Positions 11,912 through 22,733 of a stretch of 64,000 nt of DNA are shown piece by piece. The notes under the pieces are model-generated. The model was not told where the DNA came from and did no database searches. It was given only the letters and a program-made list of their open reading frames with translations. The stretch spans positions 7,938,001 to 8,002,000 of the forward strand of contig NC_092341.1 in assembly GCF_046630445.1 (NCBI RefSeq), read 5' to 3'. The DNA is from Rutidosis leptorrhynchoides (lineage: Eukaryota > Streptophyta > Magnoliopsida > Asterales > Asteraceae). Positions within the stretch are counted from its first letter, which is position 1; the number at the start of each line of letters is the position of its first letter. A program made the translations under genes and the position numbers.

Positions 11912-11958
11912 CTCCGCGACTCGCGGCAATTTTTGCCTTCAAACTCCGCGAGTCACGG
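11912..11958. repeat. GC-rich palindrome pair, 32-bp spacing (copy 3, LTR)
   Basis: CTCCGCGACTCGCGG (11912) and CTCCGCGAGTCACGG (11944) are 32 bp apart start to start. Together with copies 1 and 2 this gives six palindromic units in three pairs within one element. Confidence 0.88.
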
Positions 11959-12428
11959 AGTTTGATTTTCCAGCTCACCAACTTTGGAGTCTTTCTTTGC
12001 CGACGAATTTTTAATATATTATAATATTTAAATAATTATAAGAATTATTTAAATATTATATTATATTTATGTGCATAGTTGACTCGTAATTTTTAGTCCG
12101 TTGCGTCGAGCGTTGAGAGTTGACTCTGGTCCCGGTTCCGGATTTTCGAACGTCCTTGCGTACAATTTAATATCTTTTACTTTGCGTTTTGAATCTTGTA
12201 CTCTTGTAATTTCGAGACGTTTCTTATCAATAATTGGAACCTCTTTGATTGAATTTTATACTTTTGAGCGTTTTGGTCGTTTGCGTCTTCAATTCGTCGA
12301 ATCTGTCTTTTGTCTTCACCTTTTATTATTTAAACGAATATCACTTGTAAATAGAATAATTGCAACTAAAAGCTTGTCTTTCTTGAGGAATAATGCTATG
12401 AAATATATGTTCGTTTTTAGCATTATCA

Positions 12429-13600
12429 CTGTTTTCGGGTCTAAATTCGATGGGTTTTCGAGACACGGTTTTGACACAATTTACAAATGCCAAAGTATTA
12501 TGATTCCCCTCGTTAGTACATCAAAATTGAGGAAAATCATAAGACAATATATAGACTAACAACTATAATGAATTTTCAAATAAGGAAAATATAATATACA
12601 CACTTCAAAGACTACTAAACAAAATAATTTTTCAAATAAGCATGTCATACCAATAAGATTTATAAACAATTCAAACAAAGTTTTGAGAGGAAAGAATTTA
12701 CCGAAATGATCCTAGTACCACCTAGAATATCCGTACCTTATTCCAACAACAATCATTGCAAAGACGGAAGAACCACCAAAGAACGCGATCACCTAAACGA
12801 ATCTAACACATACAAAAGTATGATCACAAAACACATACAAGAAAGGAGTATGTAATATCTTTTATTTTATAATACTATAATTTATAATAATATATAGTAT
12901 GATATCCATGTGTTTATTCATACAATTCCAAAAATTATAATCTTGATTAATATTCCATCATTTCCCGTAGTATTTTAATTACATAAAGTATAAATTGTTA
13001 AACATAGTTTTGATATGGTTTTTATGTGGTTTAATTCAGAATTTTTAAGCATAAAAAATCATAACATACTCTTAATAATGTGAAACAAAGTATAGAAACA
13101 TTACCTTAAGACTTGAACACCAAAACAATCTTCATTTTCCATCAAAATAAATCAAATCTTAGCAAATTAGGATGTAGAATAGTGCAGAATTTTCATGCTT
13201 GAAAAGATGGGAGAATAGAGAGAAAACTTATGAATTTCTTTTGAAATTGTAACCTTAGGTATGGTGAAGAGTTTTGGACATAATGGTGAAGTAAAAGAGT
13301 GAATAAAAGCTAATTATGGATTCCAAAGGTCTCATGTATCTAGACATGTTTTTAAACTTATTATAAAAGATTGAAAGTTTTAGGCTTTAAAAAAAAATGT
13401 ACAAGACTTAAAAATCTAGTAATCATGTGTCAAACTAATTAATTATAACTTATGTTAACTTTATTGTTAAACAATTTTAGGAAAAAAATAATTATATTAA
13501 ACTTACTAAAATGTAACTCTTACTTATAAATGGTTACCATCTCAAAAATATGCTTTAAATATTATCAAAGTTATGTTGTTAAATTTTATGGGATATTACA
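12429..13600 (-). mobile_element. Partial LTR of another retrotransposon
   Basis: On the minus strand it starts TGTAATATCCC at 13600, a common gypsy LTR start, and runs to 12429 where the Athila 5' LTR cuts in. It has LTR-like features but no ORF. It abuts the truncated 3' LTR of element 2, so it probably belongs to an element inserted there. No second copy is visible. Confidence 0.5.
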
Positions 13601-14369
13601 TATACCCTAGATATACTTGTAGAAATTTTGAGGAAACGGAACGAGAATTCAAATATGGACGGGTTTATAACTGTAAAAGAGGCTCAAAATCGGGCTTTTA
13701 TTTTGGGTCAAACCGGGCCAAAATAAAATTTTAAGACATTTTTAATAAAGCAATGCTAGCCCAAAAAAAAAATTCCAAGCTGACCTCCGCCAGGGGCTCT
13801 GCCCCTTGGACCCCGCTAGGGGTTGCCACCCCTTGGACCCCGCTATCGGGAGGCGCTGCCCCCGAACCCCCGTCATGATCAAGATAAGTTCAAACAAGTG
13901 TGCACTCCACACTTTTCCAAACTTGTTCGCTATTTATCAAGATTATTTTGGTTAACAAATTAATCCCATTACACTTAAATCATATTGGTGACATAAATCA
14001 CCAACACATTATAGATTATAAGTATATATGTCAAAGAATGTTACATATAGTTATCGTTTTGAAAACTTAAGTTAGTGATCTCAAAATATACCTATAACTC
14101 ATTGTTGTTAGTACACAATGAGACGTTAAACCATCCTTAAATCATGTTAAATATGTATAGATATGAATATATACATAATCGTATAATTATCGTGTGTTAT
14201 ATAGTTCGTGATATCATCGGTCAAATTGGACGGTCAAACGTTGTGTAAAACTCTTTTCAAAAACATAAGTCTCAACAATTTGGATTTGCTTATCATGTTG
14301 GTAAAGTTTAATTTATGTAAATATTAATCTCATAAGTATAAAATGATCAGAAAAATCCGGGTCGTTACA
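13601..14369 (-). mobile_element. Element 2 3' LTR, truncated
   Basis: It matches the first 770 bp of the 5' LTR (21655-22424). The minus-strand start is TGTAACGACCC at 14369. Similarity stops at 13597-13601, where the next LTR starts; the last five bases, TTACA, are common to both. Confidence 0.85.
13793..13865. repeat. Three GC-rich hairpins in element 2 3' LTR
   Basis: Three stem-loops in a row: GGGGCTCTGCCCC (13793), GGGGTTGCCACCCC (13819), and GGGAGGCGCTGCCCCC (about 13848), joined by a repeated TTGGACCCCGCTA linker. The copy in the 5' LTR is at 21848-21918. Confidence 0.85.
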
Positions 14370-14404
14370 GCACCTACCCGTTAAATAAATTTCGTCCCGA
14401 AATT
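14370..14404 (-). promoter_or_regulatory. Element 2 polypurine tract region
   Basis: The minus strand reads CGGGACGAAATTTATTTAAC then GGGTAGGTGC directly before the LTR start. The plus-strand element at 22703-22733 has the near-identical block GGGGACGAAATTTCTTTAAC then GGGTAGGTAC before its LTR, which supports the assignment. Confidence 0.75.
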
Positions 14405-14470
14405 TTAAAATTGTACCTATTTTGCGTCATCGGGAAACAAATGTGGATACTTTTGTTACATGTGATCCTC

Positions 14471-15476
14471 TCATTCCCAAGTAAACTCGGGACCCCTTCG
14501 AGCATTCCAACGAACCTTAACGATTGGCATGTTGCTCTGCTTGAGCCGTTTAACTTCACGGTCCATGATTTCAACTGGTTCTTCTATGAATTGTAATTTC
14601 TCGTCGACTTGGATTTCTTCAAGTGGAATGGTGAGGTCTTCTTTTGCAAGACACTTCTTAAGGTTTGAAACGTGAAACGTATTATGTACTCCGGCAAGTT
14701 GTTGTGGTAACTCGAGTCGATAAGCTACTGGTCCAATGCATTCAATGATCTTGAACGGGCCTACATACCTTGGGTTCAGTTTACCCCTTTTACCGAAATG
14801 TATTACACCTTTCCAAGGTGACACCTTTAGCCTAACCATGTCACCGATCAGAAACTCTAATGGTTTCCTTTGGACATCAGCGTAGCTCTTTTAGCGACTA
14901 CGGGCCGTCCTCAATCTCTCCTTGATTTGTACTATCTTCTCAGTCGTTTCGTGTATGATCTCGGGACCAGTTAATTGTCGATCTCCTACTTCATTCCAAA
15001 ATATAGGGGATCTACACTTCCTAAGATAGAGTCTGAATTGTTCTTTCACTCTGCCCGTCAGTTTGTGGATGATATGCGGTGTGCATATCCAAACGAGTTC
15101 CCAGGGCTTCCTGTAGTGATTTCCAGAACTTTGATGTAAATCTACTATCATGATCAGATATAATGGAAATAGGTATTCCATGCCTTGAAACAATTTCCTT
15201 TATGTATAATCGTAATAGTTTCTCCATTCTATCCGTTTCCTTTATAGGAAAGAAATGTGCAGATTTGGTAAGACGATCAACTATTACCCAAATGGTGTCA
15301 TAACCCCAGGCAGTCTTAGGTAACTTCGTGATGAAATCCATGGTAATACCGTCCCATTTCCATTCTGGGATTTCTGGTTGTTGAAGTAACCCTGACGGCT
15401 TCTGATGTTCTGCTTTAACTTTGGAACAAGTTAAACATTCCCCAACATATGTTGCAACGTTTGTCTTTAAATTAGG
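14471..15476 (-). pseudogene. Element 2 integrase and chromodomain-like end
   Basis: The INT core is readable in one frame to about 15021 ([55 protein letters not shown]). It then jumps to another frame at [15 protein letters not shown]: a stretch of roughly 45-50 codons normally between these motifs is missing, and the loss is not a multiple of three. A TAG at 14891-14893 and a TGA at 14471-14473 interrupt what follows ([44 protein letters not shown]). The last motif resembles the chromodomain-type tail that targets chromoviruses to heterochromatin. Confidence 0.85.
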
Positions 15477-16784
15477 TCACCAATAATGCGTCTTAAGATC
15501 TTGATACATCTTTCCAACTCCATGATGTATCGAGTATCTTGTCTTATGTGCCTCGTTCAATATCAACTTCCTTAATCCACCCAACTTTGGTACCCAAATA
15601 CGATTTGCAAAATATCGAATTCTGTCTTCCCGTATAACGAGTTGTTTCCCATACTTATTCATTATTTCATTTCCTATGTTTTCTTTAGTAAGAGCTTCTC
15701 GTTGAGCCTCTTTGATTTGTGAGTTAAGATTCATGCGAATTTTTATGTTCATTGCTCGTACTCGAATTGGTTCCCATTCCTTTCTGCTTAGAGCGTCAGC
15801 CACCACGTTCGCTTTCCCGGGATGATAGCGAATTTCACAATCATAGTCATTTATCAGCTCGACCCACCTACGTTGCCTCATGTTCAGTTGTTTCTGATCA
15901 AAAATATGTTGAAGGCTTTTATGATCAGTAAACACAGTGCATTTAACCCCATATAAATAGTGTCTCCATATCTTCAATGCAAACACTACTGCTCCCAATT
16001 CTAAATCATGCGTCGTATAATTCCGCTCGTGAATCTTTAATTGTCGGGATGCGTATGCTATAACTTTCTTCCGTTACATAAGGACGCAACCAAAACCTTG
16101 TCGCGAAGCGTCACAATATATCTCAAAATCATCGTTCCCTTCAGGTAACGATAAAATAGGTGCTGTAGTCAACTTCTTCTTCAGTAATTGAAATGCACTC
16201 TCCTGCTCAGAAGTCCATTCGTACTTCTTCCCTTTTTGCGTTAACGCTGTTAATGGTTTAGCTATTCGGTAAAAATCTTGAATAAACCTTCTATAATAAC
16301 CGGCTAAACCCAAAAATTGGCGTATCTGCGTTGGTGTCTTAGGAGTTTCCCATTTTTAAATGGCCTCAATTTTAGCTGGATCAACCTGAATTCCTTTGCT
16401 ACTAACAACATGACTAAGAAATTGCACTTCTTTCAACCAAAATTCACACATAGAAAATTTGGCGTATAACTGTTCCTTTCTTAACAATTCTAATACCAAC
16501 CTTCAATGCTGCTCATGCTCTTTCTCATTTTTGGAATAGATGAGAATATCATCAATGAAAACGATAACAAACTTATCTAGATACGGACTACAAACTCGAT
16601 TCATGAGGTCCATGAATATAGCTGGTGCATTCGTTAATCCAAACGGCATGACCAAAAATTCGTAATGACCGTAGCGTGTCCGGAAAGCAGTTTTCGGAAT
16701 ATCTTCTTCTTTGACACGTAGTTGATGATAGCCCGATCTTAAGTCGATTTTCAAGTACACACATGATCCTTGCAGTTGATCAAA
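15477..16784 (-). pseudogene. Element 2 reverse transcriptase-RNase H
   Basis: One frame runs through the whole region but carries stops at 16503-16505, 16356-16358, 16074-16076 and 15477-15479. RT motifs include [33 protein letters not shown] and [11 protein letters not shown] (FIDD). RNase H motifs include [34 protein letters not shown] and [11 protein letters not shown]. The HHCC start of integrase follows. Most stops look like single C-to-T or G-to-A changes from conserved codons. Confidence 0.88.
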
Positions 16785-18722
16785 TCAGTCGTCAATTCTC
16801 GGTAGTGGATACCAATTCTTGATAGTTAACTTATTTAATTCACGATAATCTATACACATCCTAAAAGATCCATCTTTCTTTTTAACAAATAAAATTGGAG
16901 CTCCCCACGGTGAAGTACTTGGTCGTATGAATCCTCGGTCCAGTAATTCTTTTAACTGACTCTGAAGTTCTTTTAACTCGGACAGTGCAAGTCTATATGG
17001 AGCACGAGCAACCGGTGCAGCTCCTGGTACAAGATCTATTTGAAATTCTACAGACCTGAAAGGAGGTAGTCCCGGTAATTCTTCCGGAAATACATCGGGA
17101 AAGTCTCTTACTACATTTACATCGTTAATATTCTTCTCCTTTTCTTCATCTTTCTTTACATGTGCTAGGATGGCATAACATCCCTTTTCTAAGCACTTTC
17201 GAGCTTTCAAACAGCTAATGAGATTTAGGTTTGGGTTACCTTTATCTCCGTAAATCATTATCATTGATTTATCCTTTCGAAGAAAACGAATTGCCTTTTC
17301 AGCACACACCACTTCGACTCCTACTTTGGACATCCATTCCATGCCGATAATTACGTCAAAACTTCCTAATTCTATGGGTATCAAATCAATCTTAAATGTT
17401 TCTCTGGCTAAATTTATTTTACAATCACGGCAAATTTTATCAGCTTTAATTAGTTTACCATTAGCTAACTCAATCATGTACTTAGCATCTAGAGGTAATG
17501 ATGAACAATTCAATTTAGCGTAAAAGTCTCTACACACGTAACTTCTATCGACACCAGTATCAAATATAATAGATGCTGATAAGTTATTAATGATAAACGT
17601 ACCCGTAACAAGCTCCGGGTCTTCACACGCCTCTCTAGCATTAATAATAAATGCTCTTCCACGTGCAGATCTGTTATTCTTCTCTGGATTCAGGCACTGG
17701 CTCTTATAATGACCCTGTTTCCCACACCCATAAAAAGTAACAGTGGCCAAGGCAGTTCTATTTGCATTGGTGGCAGGAGTCTTTGTGCCATTGGTATTTG
17801 TAACAGGAATCCTACAATCTTCAGCAAGATGACCCCTTCGATTACAATTATCGTACACCACGTTACAATAGCCAGAGTGATGTTTGTGGCATCTGTTATA
17901 TAAAGGATTTCGTCCTTTGTAACCTGAGCTTGAACCACTACCCACACCTTGCGTGGTTTCTTGTTTCTTGTTGGATTGTTGATTACCTTCCCACTTTATT
18001 TTGTTTTCCGATGTCTTGACATCAGTGTTCTTATCCAGAATAATATGGTCCATCAACTCATTTGCCATAGTGATGGCTTCATGAATAGTCTTGGGTTTCG
18101 ATGCTGTAACATTTGCCTTGACATTTTTAGGCAAACCATCTTTGTACAGTTCTATCTTCCGTTCTTCGGTTGGTACCAATTCGGGACATAGCAAAGCTAA
18201 TTCCATGAATCGCTGATTGTAGTTGGTGAGTTCAGTACCAATAACTTTCAGGCTTCGTAATTCAGCTTCCAACTTCCTAACCTCGTTCCTTGGACAATAC
18301 TCGTTGATTAGCATTGTTTTGAATTCTTCCCAGGGAGTATCATAAGCTACATCTCCTCCTACGGCCTTCACATAGTTTTTCCACCACGTGAGTGCACTAT
18401 CTTGTAAGGTGCACGATGCATACTTGGTTATGTCCTTCTCAATACAACCACTGATTTTAAACACGGACTCAATCTTTTCGATCCACCGGGTTAAACCGAC
18501 CGGTCCTTCTGTTCCACTGAATGATGAGGGCTTGCAACATTGAAAAGTTTTGTAAGTACATCCCACACGAGGATTTGGGTTAACTGCAGCACCTCTCGCA
18601 GCCTCGACCCATAACATTCTGTCATTCACTCGCTGATTGATGAGTTCCTCGATTTCTTGTTCCGTCATTCGGTTCAATCGCGCCATAATCTTCAATAAGA
18701 ATGAAAAAAAATAATTATTCAC
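16785..18722 (-). pseudogene. Element 2 gag-protease-RT start
   Basis: This is a 645-codon open stretch. The likely true start is the ATG at 18686 ([11 protein letters not shown]), 12 codons inside. Gag has [23 protein letters not shown] and TWWKNYV. Both zinc knuckles are damaged: [14 protein letters not shown] and [14 protein letters not shown] each lack the first Cys. Protease is intact-looking ([24 protein letters not shown]). RT begins with [14 protein letters not shown] and [20 protein letters not shown], and stops at a TGA (16785-16787) after PLPRIDD. Confidence 0.88.
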
Positions 18723-19069
18723 ATGGAATATTATAGATGTAGTGTGTATTTACAGTACTTCGTAGCTTATTAATAATATGAACCAGTTATTATTATAAAA
18801 GCATTTTCTTCTTATTAGCGTTTTATAATTATATCTAGGGTAGTACCTACCCGTTAAAGTTCATGCTTAATAGCTTAGTACAGAAATTAATTACTACCAT
18901 CCAAATAATACTCAACCATGGAAAATTATTGCATTTCACACTTCACAATTTTACATATGCTTATCTTACATCAAACATTAAGCAAACCACACTAGTAATA
19001 TTATACAAAACGTTATATGATCCCATGGTTTAAAACAACAGCGCATCATTTAACCCCAAACGTTTGTGT
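18723..19069 (-). other. Element 2 leader between ORFs
   Basis: An AT-rich spacer of about 350 bp between the leader ORF and gag. It contains the phrase GTAGGTACTACC near 18840 on the minus strand. No gene is seen. Confidence 0.5.
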
Positions 19070-19468
19070 TCAAAGAAATCGCTTAAAGGTTATCTTGACT
19101 GTCTCCCTGCGTTTTGGCTGAGGGGCTGAAGAACTGAATGCCGGGATAGAACTAATAGGAATAGCGGGAATAGGGGTGGAAGTGTCTGGTGGAGTTGGTG
19201 CCACAACATCCTCACTAAACTCGGGATTTGGATTTTCCAATTCAGTAGCCTTTCGTTTCTTTCCTCTTTCGAACTTGTCTTGCGTAATTTCCTGTATTTC
19301 TTCCTCCTCGGGATCACTTTCCGGTTCCTCTTCAATTGATTCATCCGAAAATTGTGAGTCTTCCCCAAAGGTGTCGTTTTCATCATCGGATAGGTTAATG
19401 ACTGAAACACCATCTGAAGATTCTGGTTCGGAGTCGCTGAATGTGATAACAAGTTCTAAGCCAGACAT
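19070..19468 (-). CDS. Leader ORF of element 2, acidic then basic, 132 aa
   Basis: An intact ORF between PBS and gag. Residues about 9-68 are acidic and Ser-rich (SDSEPESSDG, SDESIEEEPESDPEEEEIQE). A basic patch follows (FERGKKRKATE), then a Pro-rich stretch and a basic end (PKRRETVKITFKRFL). The first cluster (KRKATE) looks like a nuclear localisation signal. I do not recognise a named family; the charge layout resembles small nuclear acidic proteins. No stop or frameshift is present although gag-pol beside it has many. Confidence 0.5.
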   Translation of the reverse strand: MSGLELVITFSDSEPESSDGVSVINLSDDENDTFGEDSQFSDESIEEEPESDPEEEEIQEITQDKFERGKKRKATELENPNPEFSEDVVAPTPPDTSTPIPAIPISSIPAFSSSAPQPKRRETVKITFKRFL

Positions 19469-19645
19469 CTATCACATAACAACTAGCACATTAGTACCAC
19501 ATAATATTTACATATTAATTTTTAACCAACAAGGATAAGCAATTGTTTTCTAAATCAAACACGGTCAAAGTCCAGACTCACTAATGCATCCTAACAAACT
19601 CGATAAGACACACTAATGCAAATTTTCTGGTTCTCTAAGACCAAC

Positions 19646-19657
19646 GCTCTGATACCA
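19646..19657 (-). promoter_or_regulatory. Element 2 primer binding site (tRNA-Met type)
   Basis: The minus strand reads TGGTATCAGAGC, the initiator-Met PBS used by many plant retrotransposons, two bases inside the 5' LTR end at 19660. Confidence 0.9.
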
Positions 19658-20579
19658 CATGTCATAACCCGTCCTAAACCATAAGGACAAATATAATAAC
19701 ATATGATTTCATCGTAAGGTATTGACCTCTATATGCGACATTTTTCAAAGAAATCTGCATTCGTTTTTACAATACAAACCATAACTTTTATTAAAAATAC
19801 AAAGTTTAAACAACATAATAATGATTATTGTTTAGCGATAATCTTAGCCTTACAAAATTTACATGTGATGATAACAACACGATTTCCAACGTATTTTACA
19901 TTACAACTTCTCCGATATGCAGTTTTATTTTTGACACAAATATGGATACTCAAGATCTTGCTTAAATTCAACATGTTGCAGCGGAAGCTTTTAGTTATCA
20001 CCTGAGAATAAACATGCTTAAAACGTCAACATAAAGTTGGTGAGATATAGGTTTAATGTCGGCAGCGTTATAAATATAGACCACAAGATTTCATATATAA
20101 ACGTTTTAAATAAAATATTCTAAGTTGTTGAGCACTTGATAACCATACTTAACATTTAATCAACGTCGCATATTCCCTTTATTATGAAATCTTACTACAC
20201 CGTACCAAGTGTAGTCACCAAAACGAAGTACTGTGCAACCGTTGAATACTAGTCGTCCAGTCCGGTTGGGGTTGTCAGGCCCGATAGATCTATCAATAGG
20301 ACTCGCGTTTACAATACCTCATGTAAATAGTAGTTACCAAGTTACAGGGAAGTATGCCAGTGGTACAACTCAATGTAGAATATATATTTTTAATCACTTG
20401 TGTCCATAACGTAAATCATAAAATGCATGTATTCTTATCCCGAAATATTTAGAGTTTAAAAGTGGGACTATATACTCACTTTTGCCTTGAAGGTATTTAA
20501 CACGACTTAGTCTCCGATAGATATCACGAACCTAACCATATATATAATATATCAACATATTTTCTTTTCAAGTAATCGT

Positions 20580-20582
<3 letters not shown>

Positions 20583-20663
<81 letters not shown>
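20583..20663. repeat. (TA)n microsatellite
   Basis: A pure TA dinucleotide run of about 80 bp within the transcribed half of the element 2 5' LTR. Confidence 0.95.
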
Positions 20664-20664
<1 letters not shown>

Positions 20665-20746
20665 TTATAATACTTTTAATATTTTCTTAGTCCGTAGTTA
20701 GCAGTCTGTTGTTAATGGTCCACAATTAGTTGCTCAATAAAATAAA

Positions 20747-20877
20747 TAAAGACCCCATCGTATTCGTATTGATCAGAATTAATCTCGACCCATGGTACCA
20801 TGTTGTCAAATGACGTGTTGCGTACATAAAGTACTGTGTTGTCAAATGACGTGTTGCGTACAATCATGAGGTCTTAT
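20747..20877 (-). repeat. 131-bp module shared with the copia leader
   Basis: Its reverse complement matches 42381-42511 over the full 131 bp with three substitutions and no gaps. It includes a duplicated core, CGCAACACGTCATTTGACAA, at 36-bp spacing. It lies about 620-750 nt downstream of the LTR TATA box, so it should be in the element RNA. Confidence 0.95.
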
Positions 20878-21494
20878 GATTAATCTTCTCGTGTTGTTTA
20901 CGGGTGGTCCTGAAATATATAAAATTAAATCATAAGTAAATATATATAAAATATCATATTAATTAGCAAAAATATGATTAGTTTAGTTTTACTCCAATTA
21001 ATTTCGTAGTTAAACTAGCTTCGGATACCCGATTTTGTTTTAAGGTGTTCTTTGTACAAACAAGTTGTATCTTGTTAAGTTAGCATATCATTATGATATA
21101 TTACAGGTCTTGAAGTATTTTAAAAAGTCAAGTTAGAAGGATCTATTTAGTTTGCGAACAAGTTTGAAATCATTCAAACTATGTTCTTGTTGTTATAATT
21201 TATAACTCAAAATAAGATAGCTATATAAATATGAATCGAATAAGATTATGAATAAGGTTACTACCTCAGGTTACTTGGATAAAGCTACTGGAAAAGATAA
21301 GAAAAATCTTGGAATCAAAATAGTGGTTGAGTGGGATTGAAAGATTGGAAGTAATCTCCTTGAAATCGGATGACTATATTGATACGTTCTTGAGTAGGTA
21401 CATGAAGAGAAATTAGGGAGTGAATTAACTTGAAAGAAAATTGGAAATGAAATTGTATGTGTGTGTGTGCAAAATGATGTGATTATGGGATGGA

Positions 21495-21500
21495 TATATA
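21495..21500 (-). promoter_or_regulatory. Candidate TATA box of element 2 LTR
   Basis: The minus strand reads CTCCTATATATCC, about 930 bp from the LTR start and downstream of the GC hairpins. It is a candidate core promoter from sequence alone. Confidence 0.45.
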
Positions 21501-21847
21501 GGAGATTTAGTTTGTTTTCTTGCATATAAGTCATACATGAGGTTAAATGGTTGGTTTCCACATGTAACATCATGTCTAGTGGCTGATCATTGGAGTTTAT
21601 TGTTGGTATATACTAATAGTAAATACGTATAGAAGCTGGGTATGATACGGTTACATATACCCTAGATATACTTGTAGAAATTTTGAGGAAACGGAACGAG
21701 AATTCAAATATGGACGGGTTTATAACTGTAAAAGAGGCTCAAAACCGGGCTTTTATTTTGGGTCAAACCGGGCCAAAATAAAATTTTAAGACATTTTTAA
21801 TAAAGCAATGCTAGCCCAAAAAAAAAATTCCAAGCTGACCTCCGCCA

Positions 21848-21918
21848 GGGGCTCTGCCCCTTGGACCCCGCTAGGGGTTGCCACCCCTTGGACCCCGCTA
21901 TCGGGGGGCGCTGCCCCC
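21848..21918. repeat. Three GC-rich hairpins in element 2 5' LTR
   Basis: GGGGCTCTGCCCC (21848), GGGGTTGCCACCCC (21874) and GGGGGCGCTGCCCCC (about 21904), with linkers as in the 3' LTR copy. They lie about 350-420 bp upstream of the TATA box. Confidence 0.87.
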
Positions 21919-22424
21919 GAACCCCCGTCATGATCAAGATAAGTTCAAACAAGTGTGCACTCCACACTTTCCCAAACTTGTTCGCTATTTATCAAGATTA
22001 TTTTGGTTAACAAATTAATCCCATTACACTTAAATCATATTGGTGACATAAATCACCAACACATTATAGATTATAAGTATATATGTCAAAGAATGTTACA
22101 TATAGTTATCGTTTTGAAAACTTAAGTTAGTGATCTCAAAATATACCTATAACTCATTGTTGTTAATACACAATGAGACGTTAAACCATCCTTAAATCAT
22201 GTTAAATATGTATAGATATGTATATATACATAATCGTATAATTATCGTGTGTTATATAGTTCGTAATATCATCGGTCAAATTGGACGGTCAAACGTTGTG
22301 TAAAACTCTTTTCAAAAACATAAGTCTCAACAATTTGGATTTGCTTATCATGTTGGTAAGGTTTAATTTATGTAAATATTAATCTCATAAGTATAAAATG
22401 ATCGGAAAAATCTGGGTCGTTACA

Positions 22425-22733
22425 AAATCGAAGAGGATCATAATTTCTTTAATCGCTGAAGAATCAAATCCTATATAGATTACAAAGATTTTTTTTAATC
22501 CGGAGATCAACCATGATGACGTCAAAAGATAAGGCAAATCTCTATTTTCCCATTTCACTCTTTTACAATAGCTTCACTCATACGCTTCGAGAAATCGAAT
22601 TATTTTATCCGTATTTCTTAATCATGATAAAACTCTATGTATCAGCGTACATTCGTCATCATAACATTCTTAGTGTTAGTCATGACGACCTCGACCAAAT
22701 TTTGGGGACGAAATTTCTTTAACGGGTAGGTAC
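22425..22733 (+). mobile_element. 3' internal tail and PPT of a plus-strand chromovirus
   Basis: A noncoding tail ends in GGGGACGAAATTTCTTTAAC then GGGTAGGTAC, a polypurine-type tract right before the LTR start at 22734. The rest of this element lies on the other side of element 2's insertion and is not in the window. The short ORF at 22513-22722 runs into the tract and is not a gene. Confidence 0.7.

Larger units (their letters stand above)
1..12428 (-). mobile_element. Athila-like Ty3/gypsy retrotransposon, 3' end off window
   Basis: The element reads right to left: 5' LTR (10432-12428), PBS (10400-10421), leader, gag-pol (8872 to 3275), a small ORF, and an env-like region (1539 to 308). 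The gag, the DLGAS protease, the FMDD reverse transcriptase and a separate ATHILA ORF1/env-like region after integrase place it in the Athila lineage. The 3' LTR is outside the window, so LTR age and TSD cannot be judged. The 5 bp outside the 5' LTR are ctgtt (12429-12433). Gag-pol has four in-frame stops and the env-like region is frameshifted, so this copy is not autonomous. Confidence 0.92.
10432..12428 (-). mobile_element. Athila 5' LTR
   Basis: The LTR is about 2.0 kb. On the minus strand it starts TGATAATGCT and ends GCATAACATCA, giving a TG..CA frame with short inverted ends. It contains a TATAAAAG box (11884-11891), a palindrome pair just upstream of it, and long AT-rich runs. The ORF at 12101-12559 is a chance frame inside the LTR. 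No second copy is in the window, so the borders rest on terminal sequence, the PBS position and family resemblance. Confidence 0.82.
13597..22424 (-). mobile_element. Element 2: chromovirus (Ty3/gypsy), 3' LTR truncated
   Basis: Layout on the minus strand: 5' LTR 19660-22424, PBS 19646-19657, leader ORF 19070-19468, gag-PR-RT from 18722, RT-RNase H, INT and chromodomain-like end to 14471, PPT, 3' LTR 14369 to about 13597. The order and the chromodomain-type C-terminus suggest a Tekay/Del-like chromovirus. The two LTR parts differ at about nine positions over 773 bp (counted by eye), so insertion was fairly recent, yet the coding region is badly broken. The right flank (22425 on) is the 3' tail of a plus-strand element. 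Confidence 0.9.
19660..22424 (-). mobile_element. Element 2 5' LTR, 2.77 kb
   Basis: Minus-strand start TGTAACGACCC (22424), end GGTTATGACA (19660), then PBS. The U3 part matches the truncated 3' LTR; a TATATA box lies at 21495-21500. The transcribed part carries an 80-bp (TA)n run (20583-20663) and a 131-bp module shared with the copia leader (20747-20877). ORFs at 19733-20005 and 21271-21573 are chance frames. Confidence 0.85.

Noticed and set aside
12101-12559. 152-codon plus-strand ORF
   Set aside because: Spans the Athila LTR and its border; no motif.
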